This document shows, one piece after another, positions 45,388-57,290 of a stretch of DNA of 64,000 nucleotides (its first letter is position 1; every line of letters begins with the position of its first letter). This stretch comes from Diphasiastrum complanatum. Taxonomy: Eukaryota > Streptophyta > Lycopodiopsida > Lycopodiales > Lycopodiaceae. The DNA is taken from the NCBI GenBank assembly GCA_029204225.1, contig CM055104.1, forward strand, positions 22,884,189-22,948,188, in the 5' to 3' direction. The position numbers and the translations under genes are program-made. The notes under the pieces are model-generated. The model saw only the letters and a program-made list of their open reading frames with translations, made no database searches and had not been told where the DNA came from.

Positions 45388-45402
45388 GAGGGGGAGAGGG
45401 GT
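45388..45402 (+). promoter_or_regulatory. Polypurine-tract-like sequence
   Basis: AGAGGGGGAGAGGGG followed by TGTAAAG resembles a plus-strand primer site next to an LTR start, but no LTR copy beginning TGTAAAG was found. It could be an internal tract. Confidence 0.3.
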
Positions 45403-45474
45403 GTAAAGTTTTAAAGATTTTTTGTACATTCAACACATTGTATATTCATGTACATAAATGCTAAAACACAGGTG

Positions 45475-46476
45475 ATGGAATTCACTGCTGAAAAGAGTAC
45501 GGAAGACCCACAGAATAGTAATCAGCCCAACCAATGCCATAGGAAATTTATGAGGTTCATACTAAAGGAAGGATAGAGTACCGACATAGAGATCCAACGT
45601 CTGAAAGAAGAATTGAAGAAACAAAAGAACCTATGAATTAGAGCCACTAACGAGCTGGTTAGCGCCAATAAGGAGCGAGATACCTGGAAGCAGAAGTACA
45701 ATGACCTCAAGGAGGCTAGTGAAAGACGACAGATAAGCCATAGGGAGGGGTATAAAGGGCAGGAAAAGATCCTAACCAACACCAGGGTGCAACTAGTTGC
45801 AACCGAAACTACCGTAGCCATGCTAGCTAGGCAGTTATATGAGTATCAGAGAAAAGAAGTTGCAAGAGGACCAATCAGGCCTCAAAGTTCCCGCAACCCT
45901 TTCCCCGCTTACCTTGTGCACCGAAAGGAAATTTTGTCAAACAGTCTGTTCTACAAAAACTTTGATGCTTACAGTTTATATCTACCGCCCATGGAGTTTC
46001 TGCTAAATGTCCAGGTTTTCGAGCTACGACCATCCACGAGTTCCGCCCTCAAATTCACATGGCCACTCATCCCAGGTAGTTTTAAAAACTACAAAGATTC
46101 CTATGAGTGCTTATGTAGGTTCTCAGTTGTTGCCGCGCACCAGAAAGATGATATCATTAGATTGGCCGGCCATTATGCCTACTGCCTGCAGAATTGGTTA
46201 CTACAACCTTGGGGCGCTAAGACTAAACCCACCAGGATTCACCTTACCAAATGGTGATACAACCCCAATGAGTCCATGGTGTCAGGAGCGGACCTAGCAT
46301 TGTACCTGCAGATGCGTGACAGAACTTCCAGGGAATGCAAAACCCTAAACAAGATATTTTATTTCAAGTTCCTGGACGGTGCCGATCCAGTCCTTGTGGA
46401 TGTGGCAGAAGTGGACCCCAATTACACTGGGGAGTTGAAGAACCTACGGACGAAAATGTGCAGGAGTGCTCTATAA
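45475..46476 (+). pseudogene. Unrecognised coiled-coil ORF downstream of RNase H (three stops)
   Basis: One continuous frame of 334 codons starts at ATG 45475 and is broken by TAG, TGA and TGA. Residues about 40-135 look like a coiled coil (IQRLKEELKKQKN, then KERDTWKQKYNDLKEASERR and VQLVATETTVAML). A globular part follows with FELRPSTSSALKFTWPLIPG and RLAGHYAYCLQNWLLQPWG. The position after pol is that of env-like ORFs in Athila elements, but I see no signal peptide or membrane segment. The function is unknown. Confidence 0.55.
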
Positions 46477-46639
46477 CCCTCACTATTATGCATCATACAC
46501 TAGACACGGTATGGTGAGCATCTGTTGCAAGTCTCAGTTTTCTATGCATACATCATTATTGCATCTCTATATAAACTTTGAACTGCATTTGGACATTTGC
46601 TAAACTTCTATGGGCATAAATTACTGTATAGACGCATAG

Positions 46640-46820
46640 TTGAGGGGGGGTTGAGAGAGGAAAAAGTGAGAACGAAAATAGTAAAGTGGGGTGGGGAGTG
46701 ACTCCATCGCCCAATGGCAAAGCACAGAAGAAAAATATATATAAAAACAAAAACAAAAAAAGAGAGAGAAAGAAAGACTGAAAAAAAGTAAGAGAAAAAA
46801 GAGAAAAAAGAAAAAGACTT
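46640..46820. repeat. Purine-rich tract
   Basis: The + strand is largely A and G, especially 46740-46818 (AAAAACAAAAACAAAAAAAG then GAGAGAAAGAAAG). It explains the phenylalanine-rich frames on the minus strand. It may be part of the 3' non-coding region of the element. Confidence 0.7.
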
Positions 46821-46879
46821 CAACCGTCTCTATCAGATCTCGAACCAATTTGTGAGGATGAGTGACGCCTCGCACATCC

Positions 46880-47608
46880 ATAAGAGGTGAGGACGATTTT
46901 CCTAATTGATTCCATAGATTAGTGGAAAACCAGTACTTCCTACCATCTTGTGTCTTGGATCTTAGGACAAGAAGTTGTCCTACATGGACTATTGTCAGAA
47001 TATAGGGCTTGAGAGAAGAGTCAATACAGAGAGGAGAAATGGTTATTCCATGTTGAATCAGTTCTTAGAGAGTATAAGTTGAATGTCTAAAAAAAAAGAA
47101 AAAAAAAGTTGGTAATCACCAATCTAGACCGGTTTCAGAGTTGGGACACTAAAACCTCATTGCGTATGCATTCACACACACATCAATGACACGGTGTTAG
47201 ACACAGTACTGATGACTTGCATCCATACCATTCCACCTCCAATCCTGAGATTTGCATTTGCATATCCCTCCATCCATGGGTCCGAAGGTGGGCATTGTCT
47301 TACATCTGATGGGAATGGGAGCATTTGCCATTTAGCTCACAGGTGGGTTTTTCGCAGGTATGAAGACACCAAATTGTTCAAAGATGTTGTGGTTAAATCC
47401 AATCCGGTTGCAAATGGATCCTAAGGGCTAAATCGATGGCCTTTGGGTAGGAAGTTGTTGAAGACATCCTACCAACTCACTGTAGTTAGCATCACCTAGC
47501 AAGGGTGCTGAGCCCACTAAACTTGATGCACCACCAGGAGCTGGTCTGCGAAACCAGAGACTTTGGGTCCGTCGTATGGGGACCATACTACCCAGTGGTA
47601 GTCGCCAA
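46880..47608. other. No gene recognised
   Basis: Non-coding sequence between the coiled-coil ORF and repeat copy 2. No clear polypurine tract precedes the repeat at 47609. Confidence 0.5.
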
Positions 47609-50600
47609 TGTTAGCCGATATTTCCGCACGGAAAATCGGACTAATATTGAAGTTTAAGTTCGCAATAATTGAAAAAATCGGCATGTAAAGCCCGGTTATT
47701 AGAGAAAAATCGGCACAAATTTGCCTTAGAATTGGGTCCCAGCCCGCCCCTAAAGTGGCTAGAAACACAGTTTAAAAGTAGAAAATTGACTTCTCAAAAA
47801 AACCGTCACAAATATTTTGTGGTCAAGTTTTGTAAGACCGATTGAAGAGTGTCAATCCACCTAGAATTGGGTCCCAGCCCACCCTAAATGAGGCTAGAGC
47901 AAATTTTGCGGCCTTAGAAATGGCCGATAAATATTTTACGGCTTTTCAAAAAAATGGCCAGTTGTAAAAAAATAGCCGGTATGACTGTGCTAAAATCTCA
48001 CCATGTACTAAGTCTATTTTTACTAATATATAATCACTCAGTGTATTTTTCAGGGAAACCGTGTTGTCGTGGGAGCGCTAGTCATGAATGCCGAAAAAGT
48101 CAACCACAGAAGAAAAAACCGAGAAAAAAAAGTTTTGGGTAAAAATGAGACCGGGAAATATGGATTCAGTGTCAAGCAGTCACAGAAATCCTAACGGCAA
48201 AGTTTGGGCAATTTACGGGCAATTAACGAAATGTGTGGGCCAAGTGGTTACCCAACAGACCAAAAACCCAGACAAATGAGCAGTAGGCGCACGACCCTTG
48301 AAAAATCGAAGAAAGGCCGAAAACACAGGTACCCAAAGAAAAACAAAGGCTGGCTACTAAAAATAGGGGTTGAAAAAGGGCCTCACCCCAAAATGTGGAT
48401 AATAAATGCCAAAACACCTTGGAGGCTATAAAAAATTGGGAGGTACACCCACTAGCCATTGACATTTTGGGCTTCTAGGGTGTACAAAAGAGGAAACTTG
48501 AATGGCCTCCCTAGCCTTTGACAAAAATGGCATCTTGGCTAGTTTTGGAAGAGAGCCTTGAATGCACCACTCCCCCACTCTCTTATGGAGGCCACTAGGT
48601 GTGCTATCAAATGGGTTGGGGACAAATGGTAAAGAGGGCTTGAAGGGCATGAAGAATGGCAAGATGGCATTGTGAAGGGGATGCATTGGATTTTCTTATA
48701 AGAAGGAGCCAACTCCTTGTATTTCAAATGTTAGGACTTTTGTGTGTTAGGACTTTTGTATGTTAGTGCTTTTGTGAGTTAGTACTTTTAGGAGTTGGTA
48801 TTTTGGGAGTTGCTTGTCTGCTTGAGCGTGTTTGGAAGTTAGTTATATTTTGATGTTAATTATTCCAATGTTAGTAGTTTGGAAGTGAGTTTACTTGTTT
48901 TGAGAGTGATGTTAGTTCTATGTTAGTTACATGCTTGAGAGGGCTTTGTTGTTAGTAAAAGGATGTTAGTGCTTAATTGTGAGTTAGTGGAAGAATGCTT
49001 GTTTACTTGGGTGTTGAAGAGTAATGGTGAGGAGGTATGTATTAGTATGTGTGTTGAGGGATTTGTAGGTGCTAGTTGAGGGGAAGAGTAGTTCTTCTTG
49101 TCTTTTGCCATCTTGTTTGGGGTTTGCTTGAAGAGAGTGGTTCGTAAGATAAGGAATGTGTTGCGTGAATGTTAGTTGAAGGGGAGTGACTAATGCTAGG
49201 TGAGTATGAGAGTTTGATTCGGTTGCCATTGGAATTGTTGGTTGGTTGATGCTCATACTTGGTTGTGAGTAAAATGGTTGAGAATGTGAGGGTTTGTTGT
49301 TTGTCGTTTGCCATTTCGATTGTGAGATGGTTGTTTCGTGGAATAGTTAGTGCCATTTCGGTTGAGTGTTAGTAGGAGATGTTCATCTCGTAAGATTGCA
49401 TTGTATGGAGTTGTATGTTAGGGTTTTGGAGATGTTATGAGTGAAGTGTTGGGTGGAATGTCTTGAATGTGTGTTGGAGATTTTTTCTTGTAAGCATTGA
49501 ATGGGTTTTGTTTAAATGGTTGTAGTAATGTTGTGGAGTGGGAATGGTCTTTACTCTTTGAATACTTGGATGTTCTAAGTGATGTTGGGATATCATTGTG
49601 TGTTCGGAAATCGAAACTGCAATTGAGAAGAACGAGTACCAATAAGCATTGAGAAGGATACAAGGAATCGGGCTCAATGTGGTTGGAAGCTATGGCACCA
49701 TCGACAACGACATTCGTCATTCAGAAGTCACTGCCTACATGGCCATACCCTCGTTGGACCTGCACCTCTATGTTTAGGGTTTGTAACAGATCAATTACAA
49801 CTCCAAACCATTGTCTGAGGCAGATACGAGACCTATTGTGACCTTCTGAACACTGACCACAGTGAAAAATCAGATTTTCAGACCTCTGTGCGGCCTGCTC
49901 AACATGCTTCCGACCTGTTCTAGGCATGCCTGCGACCAGAAAGCCCTGCCTACGGCCTGGTATCACTATTTGCGGCATGCTATCACTGTCTGTTTTTGTC
50001 TGCCGCTTTGATGTTTTTTTTTGTGGCCTACAGTAGACCTGCTACAGCCTCTATTGTTATTCTACAACTCTCCAATCTCTGTCTACGACCTCATTTCTCT
50101 GTAGCAACCCTATGATATATGTTTCAGACCTGTCCATAGCCTGATTGCGGCTTCCTGTGGCCTGCTTTGCTACATTAGAGCTGGATATGCCTCTCTGTCC
50201 TCTGTAAATCCTACTCTTTGTCTGCGGTGACATAATTCTTCTGACAGTAACCTGTGCAGGGCTAATTCTCTGATCTCGTTACCTATCAAGCAATGTGCGA
50301 AGGCAAAGAAAGCGGCAATTGATGTAGAACCAGCTGAAGCATTCATGACTGGGTTTCTGCGCAATCCAGCTACCTAATTGCACATTGAGGTAGGCGTTTA
50401 CTTGACCTATTCACTGTCTATTCATTTCAGTTCCATGAAGTTCTGTTGGTCAATCCCTTAGTAGTTTGATATTATAGCCTTAATCACTTGTGATTGGAAT
50501 GAAATTTTTGCAAATGTTGTAGTAAAGCAAGCTTTTAAGGGATCAAGTACATCGATTTAAAAGAACGAGTCATACAGATTGTGTTTTGCTACAGTTGCAT

Positions 50601-50930
50601 TTTGAGGTTGTATCCATATAACCAAGTGAATACTTGAGAGCTTTTATAGTGAATCGGTTTTAGCATTAATTCAAACTCAGTCTGAAATTGTAATATTTTA
50701 TAAACAAATGCAGCATGGCTAATTAGAACAATGAGTGCCTATTTCCAACTTGTTTAGTGAAAGTGTTAAGTAAATAACTTTGTTTCATACTGATTTTGTA
50801 CGGAGAGAACCGTAGGTTGGGTAGTTTATATTTTGCTGAGTTAGATTTATTAAACGGCTATATGGAATCGTCAAGTTTTTGAAGTGTTTCTTACGTTTTT
50901 TTTTTAATTATGAAACATATTAGTTAAAAG
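47609..50930 (+). mobile_element. Long LTR-like repeat, copy 2 (expanded)
   Basis: It begins TGTTAGCCGATATTTCCGCA and follows copy 1 block by block. It is about 1.5 kb longer, mainly through a GTTAG-rich segment (48725-49650) and a CCTG-rich segment (about 49740-50170) absent from copy 1. Late homology returns with GCATTCATGACT at 50341-50352 and with CAGTCTGAAA and GTCAA...TTTGAAG(T/C)GTTT near the end. It abuts the copia fragment at about 50935. No matching target duplication was found. Confidence 0.6.
48725..48960. repeat. Degenerate GTTAG-type tandem repeat
   Basis: Short units of the form (t)GTTAGgacTTTTGt(gt) recur in tandem and then decay rightwards into irregular GTTAG/GTTTG words. 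The unit length drifts around 16-18 bases. Confidence 0.6.
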
Positions 50931-51300
50931 TAAACTTTGAACCTCCTACTGAGATCATGTTGAATGGTCTGCAGATGTCAGAATGCACTCGCTCCAGAAT
51001 TTTTGTCGTTCTGTAGGAGTCTTTAATGAATGGTATGCGTGACATCTTGCCTTTCAAACATGCATTACAGGTGGTCGAATTGGTTGCATTCGAGATGTCG
51101 ACCCCTGTTATTGCTCCATGATGGCTTGCTTGGTAAAGTGCCATTGAATTCATGTGACAGAGTCTCCTGTGCCACAGAGTGTCTGGTTGGTCATCATGAG
51201 TCTGATACACCTGATCTGCAGGTAGGCGTACCTTCAGATGATATAGGTTTCCTTTCCTTCTGCCTTGAGCGATCAAAGTACTGGTACTAGCATCAATCAT
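50930..51300 (-). pseudogene. Copia gag-pre-integrase region
   Basis: The minus strand reads MIDASTSTLIAQGRRKGNLY, then DTLWHRRLCHMNSMALYQ (the conserved LWHxRLGH), CNACLKGKMSRIPF and HSDICRPF, which is the zinc finger and the first catalytic aspartate of copia integrase. It stops at GGSKFTF where the neighbouring repeat begins. A frameshift separates it from the protease. Confidence 0.88.
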
Positions 51301-51653
51301 GCTTCGTAAAAAAAAGTTACACGCATCCCTGCATCCGCTATTCTTGCTACAAAAAGCAAGTCTTGTTGCAGAGTAGGCACGAACAGAACGTCTTCGAGTC
51401 GTCTGTCTCTACTGTTAGTGTTGAGCCATAGTGAACCAATACCGTTCACTTGATGTCTAGATCCATCTCCAAGAACTATGAATCTTGAGGGATCTGCACT
51501 TCTGAAATCAGCCATTATTCGTCTTGATGTCACGAAGTGTGAGGTGGATCCTGAGTCTAGAATCACCTCATATGTGTCAGATGTTGATGCTGCACACACG
51601 TCTTCACAGATATAGGCGATCGAACAATTTTTGTTCGTTCTTTCTTCGCCCAT
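51297..51653 (-). pseudogene. Copia aspartic protease
   Basis: EVILDSGSTSHFVTSR carries the catalytic D-S-G; VLGDGSRHQVNGIGSL and DVLFVPTLQQDLLFVARIAD are typical copia protease blocks. The protease cuts the polyprotein during particle maturation. The active-site motif is intact. Confidence 0.88.
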
Positions 51654-51699
51654 TTTTGAGCTCTCGGGCTCCTCGACATAGGATGAACTATTGCTATTC

Positions 51700-52010
51700 T
51701 CCTATCTATTCTGTGCTGATTTGTTTCTCGGGTTTTGGTGGCAATCCATGGCTGCATGACCCTTCTTGTGGCAATGGATACACTCAATCTTGGGATTGAG
51801 CCAACATTTATCAATTGTATGCTTGTCTCTTCTTCATCTCACACAAGTCTTCTTGTCTGCACCTTGTTGTTTCGACCTCCCTTTGCTCTTCCAGTTGCTC
51901 TTGTTGGTCCCCTCTGCTTGTTGATCACGATCCTACCTCTGATTGGACTCCCTCTTAGGCTTAATTTGTTTCTTTGATTTCTCTGTTGTCTATATGTCAA
52001 GTATCATCCA
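51700..52010 (-). pseudogene. Copia gag C-terminus with zinc knuckle
   Basis: On the minus strand, KIECIHCHKKGHAAMDCHQN gives a CCHC knuckle (C-x2-C-x4-H-x4-C). Just upstream CVR*RRDKHTIDKCW looks like a second knuckle with its second cysteine codon changed to TGA. A lysine-rich stretch precedes it. Confidence 0.8.
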
Positions 52011-52019
52011 GTAAGTACA

Positions 52020-53624
52020 GTCGCTCTATGTAGGTCTAAGATTAGAGTGATTAAGCATCTACAACTAATTAGGGAATTACAAGAGTGGCAAATTAGTCAT
52101 GATCTAGGGAGTATCTGCTGACGTCATGCCATCAGATCAGTTTTTTGTACTTCTGGGTACTTGCGTGATCTTTGCTGGTACTCTTTGGAACATGACGACA
52201 AAACAAGTTTCGCGACATTTTTCGTGTCGCGTCGTTGGTTTCGTCTCCGTCATTGGTTTCGTTTTGCTCGTCTGCCTTTCTCTCGTACTGGACCACAAAA
52301 GATTCTCATGCTTGACCGCAAAAGATTCTCGTTTGTGAATCTTTCGTGTTCGCAAACCGTTCGTCTTCCTCTCCTTTGACTTTTGTGTTCGCGGAACTTT
52401 TCATGTTTCGTGTCTCCTGAATTTTGTGTTTGCGAACATCTTTGTCAGGCTAAGGGCTGAAAGCTAGCAAGGATTTGTAAACAGAAACATTTTGTTTCTT
52501 CATCAACATAGTTAGAACATAGATATGGCATAGATATAACATAGATATCTATATACTGTAAAACACCTTCAAATGTGCATCAAAGGACTGTGAAGCTGCA
52601 ATTGAGAGTTACGAAAACATAGGTTGTATACAAAAAAATAGTAGGCTCCTCACCTCACACTTTTCTGAACTCTACCATTGATGATTGATCATGTCGAACA
52701 TATGCAAATATGAATCACCGATGACAAAGCCATTGGTTCTTAGATAGTTTGAATTTTTCACAATATTAGACGACTTTTTGGGTTTGCAAAATTTAGTTCA
52801 ACCCGAATTGGAAATGTTCTAAGAAATGCCATGCATGACTACCATATTCGACAACAGCCTGTTATAAAAAACATCCAGAAACGTTGCCTCTATCTCCTCA
52901 GATTGACTTACATGATGCATTCCTCCACCACACACATGAGGAACTTTGTACAAAAAGCTACAAAATTGGAAAGATGAGGAACAAAGCCATGGTAGCAATA
53001 GTGAACAAAGCTTGCAGTACGACATACATAACAACACGGTTATTATCTCCCAACAGCCCACTCAACCGCCACCAAACATTGTCAGCTCACACCTCAGTGT
53101 GGCAGCTACTCGCTGATCTTTGAAGGAGATTTTTTGAGAATTCAATCGCATTTTCAATGGGAAATTAATCGCACTTCTGCTATTAGCAGTCAATCATTGA
53201 TTGCAAAGGCACACTTTGTAGCAAACCATCGCATTTCCATTTAGTAGAGATCAAGCCACTTTTTGACTAGAAGATGAGCACATTTGCTTGACTCCTTCAT
53301 CACAAGGTTACTTTCAAAGTAAGAGACATGCCACCCAATATATTTCTCAATAATAGCACTAAGTGTGTCCTTTCAGACATTTATAACCACATATTCATAA
53401 GACATACAAACAAGAGAAATAAACATAAATATCATAACGAAATAGCTTACAAACAAATAGTAGTGCAATTTTCGGATACGATAGTAGATCCAACGAAGAG
53501 GAGCAACTGTTAAGAAATGTCCTATGGCCCTATGAATGGTAGTAATCCAATGTTAAAATGTTTGCATATACACAGATCAACTTAAAACTATCACAAATTG
53601 GAACAAAGCTAAACTAAAGTGAGC

Positions 53625-53674
<50 letters not shown>

Positions 53675-54470
53675 CCAATCGCATCTCCAATTGGTCAAGG
53701 AATTCCGTTTTGTCCTCATCCAGAGCTTTTGGGGGCCCTGACAGAGAAACAATACAAAGTGTGTCATTACCTTTCCCTCCAATGTATTCCTTTATTTTCT
53801 AGAATGGAGTTGACATAGACAAACCCAATAAGCAATTTGGAATACGATAACTTGGAAAAGAAAATGTTGGCCATAACTATGCTGGCATAAAGTACATGAA
53901 AATGAAACTCTAAGCATTTACTTCTTAAGCACAGCTGTAAATCAGATATTATAAATGGTGTTAAGCGCAATGTGCTTGAAATGATCGTTAAACTCTGCTT
54001 CTTGCTTATCCTTATTCTCCTTCAAAGTCTGCAATACAGCAATTGGATTATAATGCAATATGTCTTAGCAAGAACTAAAAAATAATCTCATATCTGAGGA
54101 TCCCGCAAAAAGAAAAACACATCTCTGAATCATCATCTCCCAGAACTATTTTCTAGAAACACGTCATAAAAATTCAATGTTGCTACCTCATAAAGAGAAC
54201 TATCGACTCCATCTTCCATCGAAGCACCGCCACTCGCTCGAGCCTCTTCCAACTGCCAAAATCAATAGAATTCCAATTCCATAAGACCAAAAACACGTTA
54301 ACAACAGGAAACGATGTCTGATTTGCAAGACGCTCTAAATATGGTAGCCACTTACAATGATTGAACAACAATCGTGGATTGAGCAGCCAAATAAAAGAGA
54401 GTGAGGAGGGCAGGAGAAGGGTGAGGGAACGATGGAGGGCAGCAGGGGAGCGATGGGTGAGGGTGAGGGA
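52020..54470. other. No gene recognised; CG-rich patch and GT array inside
   Basis: 52140-52440 is markedly rich in CG and in TTCG(T)GTTCGC words. A (GT)n array lies at 53626-53672. Open frames are short, without motifs. Confidence 0.5.
53626..53672. repeat. (GT)n microsatellite
   Basis: About 23 GT units, without the following GA block seen in the other GT arrays. Confidence 0.98.
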
Positions 54471-54473
54471 AAT

Positions 54474-54606
54474 GATGCATGTATGGGGAAGAGGACCCAT
54501 GCATCCTCCTCCCCATACATGCATCTTCTTTTTTGAATTTTTAGTTCAAAAAAAGTGTACGCATGGGTGAGGGGAGGAGGATTCATGGGGCCTCACCCAT
54601 GCATAC
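54474..54606. repeat. Cluster of three hairpins
   Basis: Hairpin 1 has 22-bp arms with one mismatch (54474-54495 and 54504-54525, 8-base loop). Hairpin 2 has 9-bp arms (54529-54537 and 54545-54553). Hairpin 3 has 16-bp arms with one mismatch (54557-54572 and 54591-54606). They follow each other with almost no spacing. Confidence 0.85.
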
Positions 54607-54921
54607 AAAAGTGTATGTAAGTTTAAATATATATATACTAGTAAAGAGTGCCCGTTGTTGACAGACAATGCAGGCCGATCTAGGTGGCAGCCGATGATTT
54701 GGATGATGGTCGATCTCGCACATCTCTCATATCGAATATCTAATATGTACATGTGTGTAGTGCTTTGTTTATTGTCATGGCAAATGCTGCTCTGATAGGA
54801 AACTAGATGCTCTGCAATTCAAACGATATATTAGAATCGCTTGGCAATATAAGGGATACATGGAATAAGGACTCTACTCCCTATATTCTTTCCGGTCACT
54901 ATCTCCGCCTCTATGACCTGT

Positions 54922-57290
54922 CTACCCAATCTGGGGATGATCAATCTTGTGCCACTGCACAATCCCTTGTGTGATGCTATCGATCGAAACAACATCACTC
55001 ATCCCAATCTTCAGCACCAACTTATGTGGAGGACACCCACTCGGTTGTAGGCTGTTCAAATACTCTATAGGGTGGACATTAGAGCCCTCACACTCAACAA
55101 TAGTATCGACACTATAAAAAGTGGAAACGTCACCCGGAAGCTGCTCAATAACCCTTGCTTTGATCTCATCCACATATTTGTTCAATGGAGCCAATAGTGC
55201 ACTACTCTTTGAAAACTCAACATTCTTAAAACGTCGTGCAACATCAAGAAATGTGAATGAAATCAATTCGCCCACATCACGCGTCCTTAGGCACATGCCC
55301 TTTGGCAGGGAAATCAGGTCCAAATGGCGATGCACGAATGTGGGCTCATGACCATCTCCCACACTCGAAAAATAATCTGCACAAACCTCAACTGCTCATC
55401 CATGCCCATGACGCGCATGTTCTTTGTCAATTTGTGCACCTACATGTGTTTCCACAAACGTGAACACTTCAGCGAAGCGTTGACAATCTGCGCCCAACTA
55501 CCACGCGGTACCACTGATAGAATCTGTCAAAAATCACCCCCGAAAACAACTGGCACTCCTCCAAATGGAGCGTCGATACTCAATATATCTCACAGAGACC
55601 GATCTATACACTCTATAGCATACTTTGGTGCCATGGGAGCCTCATCCCAAATGATCAGTCGACATGCCATCAAAAGCGTACCTAACGCAGATTGCTTAAA
55701 AATGTTGCATGTCAAGCTCTCACTCAATTCCGTTGGAGGAATTTTAAACTGAGAGTGTGCGGCCCTACCACCTTTCATCATCAGTGCAGCAATCCCACAC
55801 GATGCAACTGCCAATGCTATCCACCCTTGTGCATGCACGTACGACAACATGACACTATACAGGTGCGTCTTGCCTGTACCACCCGGACCATCCACAGAAA
55901 ACACTCCACCCACTCTCCGAACAACATGCTCACGTACCACAGATCGAAAACCTTATGCTGATCCACATTCAATCATTCGATGTCAACTTCAATCTCTAAA
56001 GGGTTCTCGTCGACAAATACTCACGAAACAATGGAGGTGAACCAAAATCGACATCGGGGACCCTAAACCCAAAATTCACCAACGACTTTCTAGCTGCGTG
56101 GATGTGCGACTCCACATCAAGAACAGCTCTGTCTACTAAAACCCGACTCATGAAAATGGTCTCACACGTTATTGGTTGTCCCAACTCATGCACATAATCC
56201 TCAACTAAATGCAGCTCTATGCTCCTCCTGACACTGCCTCGCGCAAGCAAGTACTCCACTCATTCACGTCATTTATCAAAAGTTTGTGTCTACAAGCATC
56301 TCTGAACGACTGAAACAACTCACCATCAGCCGTGCGCAAGTCTTCAAAGCTGGTTGCACCTCTGACATGAGCCAAAAGAACTTGCATACAAAACCTCTCC
56401 CCTTCGGAGGGGTTTACAAAATACCTGCGACCAATGGTAGGGGTCATTTGCATGTTGATTCGACGGGTCCACCTACGCGTTCTGTTGTTGTACCAATATT
56501 GTCTCAACAAGTCTTGTTACAACAACTCCCTTCACCACTGATGTTTCATCAATGAAATTCCCCGGGTAGTTCTTTGAGCATTTTACGTCCTTCATGCACT
56601 GGGCATTTGGAAAGGATGTTCCGCATGGACTGTGCATACAACTATCTCATACAACTCCGGATCTTCCTCCTTCACAAGACTCTGCACACACAATATGATC
56701 GTAATCTCCAACCGTGATGGGTTTTCTCCGCTCCTCCAATATAATCAAAAGGTGAGCGTGAGACAATCCTCTCTTCTGAAATTCCACGACATGCAATCTC
56801 CCTATAATGCGCCCAAAAATACTATCGTTCTTCAATAGGTCGATCAAATGTTGAAGCTTCATGCTAAAAACACTCGATACCAAATCAGGCCTATCTGCAG
56901 CTTTCTACTAGAATCGCAACTCTCTCCTCACCTCCAACCAATTTGGGTTCGCCGTCATTGTGATAAACAAATCTGGAGAACCCAACTCCCTAACGACGGC
57001 CATAGCATCCTGGTATTGCTGATGCATATGACGTGGTGAACTGATGCATGAAGATGGAAGCACTACTCGCGTTCCTATGTCGCTAGAGGAATGAGCTCCC
57101 ACAACATCAACAATACCACTACGAATTTCTCTACGAAAACTGTGCTGATTATTGTAGTAGTAGTTCATGTTATTTTGCACCAATCTTTGCCATCATGTCA
57201 CACGCGTACTCTTGCAGTAGCCTTCCACCCAAATGGATTGGTGAAACATGCTCTGCACGAACTTGTAAATGATAGTAGTAAAACTTGTTT
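54922..57290 (-). pseudogene. Helitron Rep/helicase transposase (broken)
   Basis: Minus-strand frames run in order. The Rep region has FYYYHLQVRAEH, GGRLLQEYACDM, VVLPSSCISSPRHMHQQYQD, PDLFITMTANPNW and VVEFQKRGLSHAHLLIILEE; the HAH is the HUH nuclease motif. Then comes GRRYFVNPSEGERFCMQVLL with FEDLRTADGE. The Pif1-type helicase has Walker A GPGGTGKT (55889-55866) and Walker B IIWDEAP. The end is YLNSLQPSGCPPHKLVLKIG. Frameshifts separate the blocks, and the N-terminal zinc region is absent. By family knowledge it mobilises rolling-circle elements. Helitron ends (TC and CTRR hairpin) were not located. Confidence 0.9.

Noticed and set aside
48984-49356. Thr/Asn/Ser-rich minus-strand frames of about 90 codons
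   Set aside because: They translate the degenerate GTTAG/GTTTG repeat and show no domain.
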